From Myrica gale (taxonomy: Eukaryota > Streptophyta > Magnoliopsida > Fagales > Myricaceae): a stretch of DNA of 64,000 bases. Position numbers and translations under genes: made by a program. Shown here piece after piece: positions 59,461-64,000 of this stretch (the stretch's first letter is position 1; every line of letters starts with the position of its first letter). The notes below the pieces were generated by a model, which saw only the letters and a list, made by a program, of their open reading frames with translations, ran no database searches and was not told the origin of the DNA. The stretch covers positions 1,243,501-1,307,500 of the forward strand of contig OZ005600.1 of the NCBI GenBank assembly GCA_963930655.1. The letters are read 5' to 3'.

Positions 59461-60888
59461 ATGGACAACATGCTATGTGATGAGCTCCTTGAAGAAATCT
59501 TTCAGAGACTTCCGCCCTCGCCCTCTTCATCACTTTCAGTCTGTTTGGTCTCCAAGCGCTGGCTTCACCTCTACCGCACCTCCAAGACCTCCGTCTCTCT
59601 CCTCCTTACCCCTCACAATTCGACGATTCCCTCCTTGTCCTCCCTCCTCTCCGTCTACCCTTCTCTTCTCTCTCTCTCTCTGCTCATCTCCTCCGACCCC
59701 ACGGCTACAGCCACTAGTTTCTCAGACCAACTTCTCCTCACAGTCTCTACCTTTTGTTCCAAGCTTAATTCCTTAAGGTTTTTGGCTGGTCCTGTCTCTC
59801 TTTCCTCCCTAAATTCTCTCTCTTCCACCTGTATCCACCTCACCTCTCTTTGTATTAATATATCGAGGCCTATCTTTTTCGGGTGGGTTGTGAATTTTCC
59901 TGCTCTAAAGGAGTTATCAGTCTTCGTGTGTTCTGGGGAAGGGCTTGAACAACAAATTGAGTTTGCGTGGGAATATGGATTGGGGGAAAATGAGGATTGC
60001 GATGCAGAATTGGGCTTGGAGCGTCTTTGTTTGTCGGGAATTCGAGCAGATGATTGGGGCTTGAGCTGGCTGTGGAGGAGCTGTAAAAGGCTGAAGATAT
60101 TGCAGCTACGAAGCTGTGAAGGTATTGGTGATGGGGGGTCTTTTTTGTCCTTTGTTAGGTGCTTACAGGGTCTTCAAGAGGTGGAGCTCAGGACTTGTAG
60201 GAGTATAGTTGATGGGGTGCTGTTAAAATTGGCTGAGAATTGCGATTCTCTAGTTTCTCTATTGGTTTATGATGGCGGTAGTACAGAGGGTCTGCTGAGG
60301 TTCATTAGCGAGTCCAGGTGCAATTTGCAGAAACTCGATCTTCGATTACCTCTCGACCTTAATAACGATCACCTCTCGGCTGTTGCGCTGAATTTTCGGT
60401 GTCTCCTGAGTATTAGCCTTCAAAGTTGTTGTCTTGTCACAGGTGAAGGCATTAAGGCTCTTGGGATTGCCTTGAGTTCTGGGCTTGAAGAATTGGCATT
60501 GATAAATTGCGATGTTGTGGAAAGAGCACCGGGGTTGCTTGCCACACTGGGGCAGAACTTGAGACATTTAAGGAAATTGGATTTATCTTATAACGAAATG
60601 TTACTTGATAAAGAGTTTATTTCGATGCTAGTTTCGTGTAATGGTCTTATTGATCTGAGGTTGAGAGGGTGTAAAGGGCTTTCCGATGCATCCATGGTCT
60701 CTATGTTTAAGAGTTGCAAGCTTTTGAAGAATGTTGATATTATGCACTGTAGTGGGATTGAGGCCGAGGCAGTGGAGTTGTTTCTTCTCAATTCTCCGTA
60801 TTTGAGACGGATGCAGGTTGAGGAAAGCAAGCTTTCGGATGTTGCAAGGACATGGGCATCAAATAAGTTTATTGAGGTCGTTGTTTAA
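59461..60888 (+). CDS. F-box/LRR protein
   Basis: Single-exon gene of 475 residues. An F-box lies at the start (MDNMLCDELLEEIFQRLP, followed by VCLVSKRWLHLYR, about residues 1-45), where such proteins bind the SKP1 subunit of an SCF ubiquitin ligase. A Ser/Leu/Thr-rich stretch (about 50-130) is followed by cysteine-containing leucine-rich repeats (LKILQLRSCEGIGDGG; LQEVELRTCRSIVDG; LISISLQ-like block; LIDLRLRGCKGLSDASM; LKNVDIMHCSGIEAEA), the part that normally selects the target. The target is unknown. It resembles the F-box/LRR-repeat group near FBL4. The start codon at 59461 lies just before the F-box and there is no upstream ATG in frame. A copy of the last coding bases lies at about 61000-61050. 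Confidence 0.93.
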   Translation: MDNMLCDELLEEIFQRLPPSPSSSLSVCLVSKRWLHLYRTSKTSVSLLLTPHNSTIPSLSSLLSVYPSLLSLSLLISSDPTATATSFSDQLLLTVSTFCSKLNSLRFLAGPVSLSSLNSLSSTCIHLTSLCINISRPIFFGWVVNFPALKELSVFVCSGEGLEQQIEFAWEYGLGENEDCDAELGLERLCLSGIRADDWGLSWLWRSCKRLKILQLRSCEGIGDGGSFLSFVRCLQGLQEVELRTCRSIVDGVLLKLAENCDSLVSLLVYDGGSTEGLLRFISESRCNLQKLDLRLPLDLNNDHLSAVALNFRCLLSISLQSCCLVTGEGIKALGIALSSGLEELALINCDVVERAPGLLATLGQNLRHLRKLDLSYNEMLLDKEFISMLVSCNGLIDLRLRGCKGLSDASMVSMFKSCKLLKNVDIMHCSGIEAEAVELFLLNSPYLRRMQVEESKLSDVARTWASNKFIEVVV

Positions 60889-60997
60889 TTTGGTGGATTA
60901 GCTGCGGAAGAACAGCTACTCCAGATTACAGAAGTTCCAATGAGGCACTTACCCAAAACAAAAAAGTTCCAAGGAGGAAATAGGTACGTAACACACC

Positions 60998-61052
60998 ATT
61001 TGTCCAAGGACATGGGCATCAGTTAAAGTCATTGAGGCTGCTGTTTAATGGT
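60998..61052 (+). repeat. Short duplicate of the F-box gene's coding end
   Basis: AAGGACATGGGCATCA, then a variant of the final codons (CATTGAGGCTGCTGTTTAA), matches 60847-60888 with a few differences. It lies in the 3' flank and is out of use. Confidence 0.7.
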
Positions 61053-62133
61053 GGGGGCCTGTTTAAGTTAATTTCAAGGGAAACAGCCAGGTACCATACC
61101 ACCTGTCCTAAGTATGTCTGTAAATTTATGTTGTTTATGTCGTGGAACACGAAGAGCGAGTTTTGGCTCTGTGAATAATTATGTGAATTCAAGGTGTAAT
61201 TGTTAATGATATCGTGTTGGTCTTTCCTTGACTTGCCGCCCTGTAACAGCTACATGTGTCTTGATTCATATTCATCATAATCATACACCTTACGTTGGAC
61301 TGTTACGAAAGCTTCTTTGTCCTTTGAAAAGAAAAAATCATCCAGAGTTCTATCACGTACATTTTGTTGTGCAATGCTTGAGGTGCAAAGCAACATGTTC
61401 AATTCTCTAGAGGAGTGAGGACTATTATTTGCATTGGGAAGGAGTACTGCTAATTATCACCCAACAGAAATTGAATATATCACTACTCTCAACAATGTCC
61501 TCTGGCGGCATCTGGATGCACTTCTGTGAAATACAAGGAGGAACTGTGGATAGGATGAGCTAATTGAATAGGCCTAACTTAGCATTCTTGGATGAAACAT
61601 TACATCTTTTGGTGGAGCTCTAAATATCCCTTAGCAGAAGAAAGGGGGAAAGGGAGACTTTTTATGGGTATGGCTGCTTGGAAGTGCCAGTAAGAGGATA
61701 AGAAATCTACACAGCCATACAATTTGGTTGCTGGAAGTTTGGGCAGAACACATTCCAAGGTAACAGGATTCTAGGTGCTATAGTTATTTAAGGGGCTATT
61801 GACAATTAGAATGAAGAAGGGATTTCAAGGTGTGCTGTCCTTGTTGAAAAATAAAGTGTAAGTTGTGTAGATGTAATTAAAAAAAAGATATCTGGTGGTG
61901 GAGAGTGGAGAAACATGCATGCGGCTTATTTGTCCGTTGGGGTCAAGTGGCAGTGCTAATGCTTATCAATTTTTTCTTTTTGTGTGGGGAGTACCTGATG
62001 AGTATGGATGATCTCCAGTTTCGGAGATCATAAATTGCAGGGTTCCTTGTTCTTTTGGACTAATTGGCAGATCCATTTCCCTGATATATGACCTCCCTTA
62101 GTTAAGGGTTGGCCTTTTCATCTTTCACCCTCC
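61053..62133. other. 3' flank of the F-box gene and intergenic DNA
   Basis: No gene is recognised. Confidence 0.4.
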
Positions 62134-62138
62134 CATGT

Positions 62139-62478
62139 TGTTGGGGTTGTCCCACATCGGTTGTGGAAGGGGTTGGTGGTCAGTTTATAAGTGTGAGGGA
62201 AAACCTCACCTCTTGAGCTAGCTTTTGGGGTTGAGAAGGCCCAAGACCACCTAACACTGGTATCGGAGCCCAGGTTTACCAACAAGTCTCAGACCCAATA
62301 GTCCATGGGAGAAACGGGTTGTCTGCATCCAACCCATGGCCCGATGTGTGAGGGGGAGATTGTTGGGGTTGTCCCACATCGGTTGTGGAAGGGGTTGGTG
62401 GTCAGTTTATAAGTGTGAGGGAAAACCTCACCTCTTGAGCTAGCTTTTAGAGTTGAGAAGGCCCAAGACCACCTAACA
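62139..62478. mobile_element. TRIM element (LTR retrotransposon in miniature), looks whole
   Basis: A 340-bp element: LTRs of 118 bp at 62139-62256 and 62361-62478 that are nearly identical, both starting TGTTGGGG and ending CTAACA. A primer-binding site, TGGTATCGGAGCC (methionine initiator tRNA type), lies at 62258, and a purine tract (GAGGGGGAGAT) lies just before the right LTR. It is bounded by the 5-bp duplication CATGT (62134-62138 and 62479-62483). Such elements carry no genes and depend on helpers. The closeness of its LTRs points to a rather recent insertion. Confidence 0.93.
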
Positions 62479-62647
62479 CATGTGTGGGTTTTCTCTGTTT
62501 GTTTAATGTTGTCATGCCTGTATAGAGTCATGGGAGCAAGTCCTCCTTGCCTTCTAATGTTGGGTAGGACAGACCGGGGTTGGAGTCTGAAATCACATTG
62601 AGGGAGCATCTGAAGTTGCATGAACGTAAGTTGTCATTTCCATGCTT

Positions 62648-62802
62648 TAGGGTGTTTGGGTGCCCAAATTTTGGCCCTGATAAAATAACTACAAAAAATT
62701 CTCACCCTATCAAATCATCTATTTTCAATACAAATAAATATAAAAAATTCATTCAAATCATCTCTCTTCATTTTTTTCACCAATTCTAACACCCTAAGGT
62801 GT
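62648..62802. mobile_element. MITE with TTAGGGTGTT ends
   Basis: About 155 bases, inverted ends TTAGGGTGTT and AACACCCTAA, with an AT-rich middle resembling the other small MITEs here (ATCTCTCTTCATTTTTTTCAC). Confidence 0.7.
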
Positions 62803-62809
62803 CACTTTG

Positions 62810-63100
62810 TATTTTTTGGTCCTTTGCAAAGAGGTTCTGGCTGCTGGAAAGACAGAGTGCTGGGCTATTGAAGCTTCAATGGAGCGGATTAGGAGGAATT
62901 TGGCGGAATTCAATGATTGACATATTGCGTGGGTGTCGCGGAAGTGTAATAGATTAGCTCATTTGCTCGCTAAATGGGCTGCTAATAGTGCTTCGGTTGG
63001 TCTTATTTATGTTTCTAGTATTCTCGAGCATATCCGGGATTGTGATATGCTTAGCATTTATACTTTTTAGTAATTGGAAGGTATTTATTTAGCAAAAAAA
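62810..63100 (+). mobile_element. LINE RNase H 3' end fragment
   Basis: The + strand encodes WVSRKCNRLAHLLAKWAANS, then the AGCATATCCGG tail, a stop and an A-tract at 63093. It is a 5'-truncated LINE end. Confidence 0.8.
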
Positions 63101-64000
63101 AAGGAAAGGAATAAAGAATAGGCTTGCAACTCTGAAGCCAGCTTATCTTACCCGAGAAGGAAGATAGAAAGCAGGGAAATTGTAACCTGTACGAGAAGTA
63201 CCGGTAAGCAACTCCATCGAGCGCTGTTATATAAGCTGTCAGTGCCTAAAAGTGAGCAATATGTCACATATGGGATCATGAATCAATAGAAAGGTGCAGC
63301 AAATAGAGATGAAATAGTTGTATCCACTCACCCAAGCTTAGGCTTGGAGTCGACAAATGAGGCGAATTAAATATGCGAGGAAGGTAATACGTACTAATCA
63401 AATGCCATCTCGAAGAAAGCCTTATATAAGTTCAGGTACCGAAAATTATTTATGGCACACGCTTAAGAACAGTACCCAAAAAAAACTTTATTCCTGGTAC
63501 CGATCTTACACGTTTTTTCATTTTCTAGGCAACCCATCTAACACTAGTGTTTTGTTTCCTTTCTTTCTTCTTTTTGCGTGTGAATTTTTAACCGGAGGCC
63601 GGTCAAAAATTTCAAGTTAAACAACTAATGTGGTGGCATTTCCATTTCAGTTTCTTTTAAAATTGAAATGTCAATTATTTTTACCTTTTCGTTTATAATT
63701 TCGAGTTCCCAACAAAAGGAACCCTCTTGTTTTGGGGTCCATGTCCTATAAAATGGGAAGTTGTCCTCTCCCATCAATATTCTCGCTAGGGTAAAATAGA
63801 CTCGTCAACTTTCATTGTTAACGCGGTTGGGTCTGTAGTCCTTCATGGGTGTCCTACTTTCGAAGCTAATGTGTGCTTCCCATTTCCCAAAAGAAACATA
63901 AAACAAAAGCTACTGTGAATTGGGCATAATAGGTTGGGTTGGTAATGGAAAGCACCAAACAGGGTTTCCCCAACTCTTTCCACTCCCTTATGACCTTAGC
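63101..64000. other. Intergenic DNA at the right edge
   Basis: No gene or bounded repeat is recognised. A gene could begin beyond the window. Confidence 0.4.

Overview
This is plant nuclear DNA, most likely from a eudicot. It is AT-rich, has spliced genes with GT-AG introns, plant-specific protein families (CYP96A P450, AGC VIIIa kinase with a DFD motif, glycine-rich hnRNP), and many L1-type LINE, hAT, Mutator-like MITE and SINE remnants. The repeat-rich style fits a woody perennial, but I cannot name the species from sequence alone.

Layout. 0-20 kb is a tandem cluster of three CYP96A-type P450 genes on the + strand: one intact intronless gene (306-1817) and two decayed copies (7787-10273 and 17811-19327). 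Copies 2 and 3 share their 5' leader and 3' flank, so they are the younger pair, yet they carry different lesions and died separately. Copy 2 also holds a 951-bp hAT insertion with an 8-bp target duplication. The spaces between copies are filled with LINE pieces, MITEs, a second hAT type rich in CGGTCCGG motifs, and an unfamiliar poly(A) element. 21-23 kb holds an ARM-repeat gene. 23-26.3 kb is LINE, SINE and tandem-repeat DNA.

26.9-46.1 kb is the gene-rich part, with four genes on the minus strand: a sucrase/ferredoxin-like (AIM32-type) protein with a C-terminal membrane anchor; an AGC VIIIa kinase of the PVPK-1/G11A/D6PK type; a conserved 121-residue protein of unknown function in three small exons; and a two-RRM, glycine-rich hnRNP. 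47.7-51.4 kb has a small membrane protein gene (minus) whose last 22 codons are cut off by a 1.57-kb hAT insertion, and a three-exon gene of unknown function (+). 54-57 kb is a six-exon GAA1-like GPI transamidase subunit (+). 59.5-60.9 kb is an intronless F-box/LRR gene (+). The right end carries a complete small LTR element (TRIM), a MITE and a LINE 3' end.

The single-copy genes have unrelated housekeeping or signalling roles (membrane protein anchoring, polar growth signalling, RNA binding, ubiquitin targeting), and nothing suggests that they work together. The only functional cluster is the CYP96A array, whose family is known for oxidising very-long-chain alkanes in cuticular wax. I found no evidence of a novel multi-gene system. 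The points most worth following are the hAT-truncated membrane protein gene, the independent death of two P450 copies, a hAT element carrying a possible captured exon, and two spliced genes of unknown function that single-frame scanning would miss.
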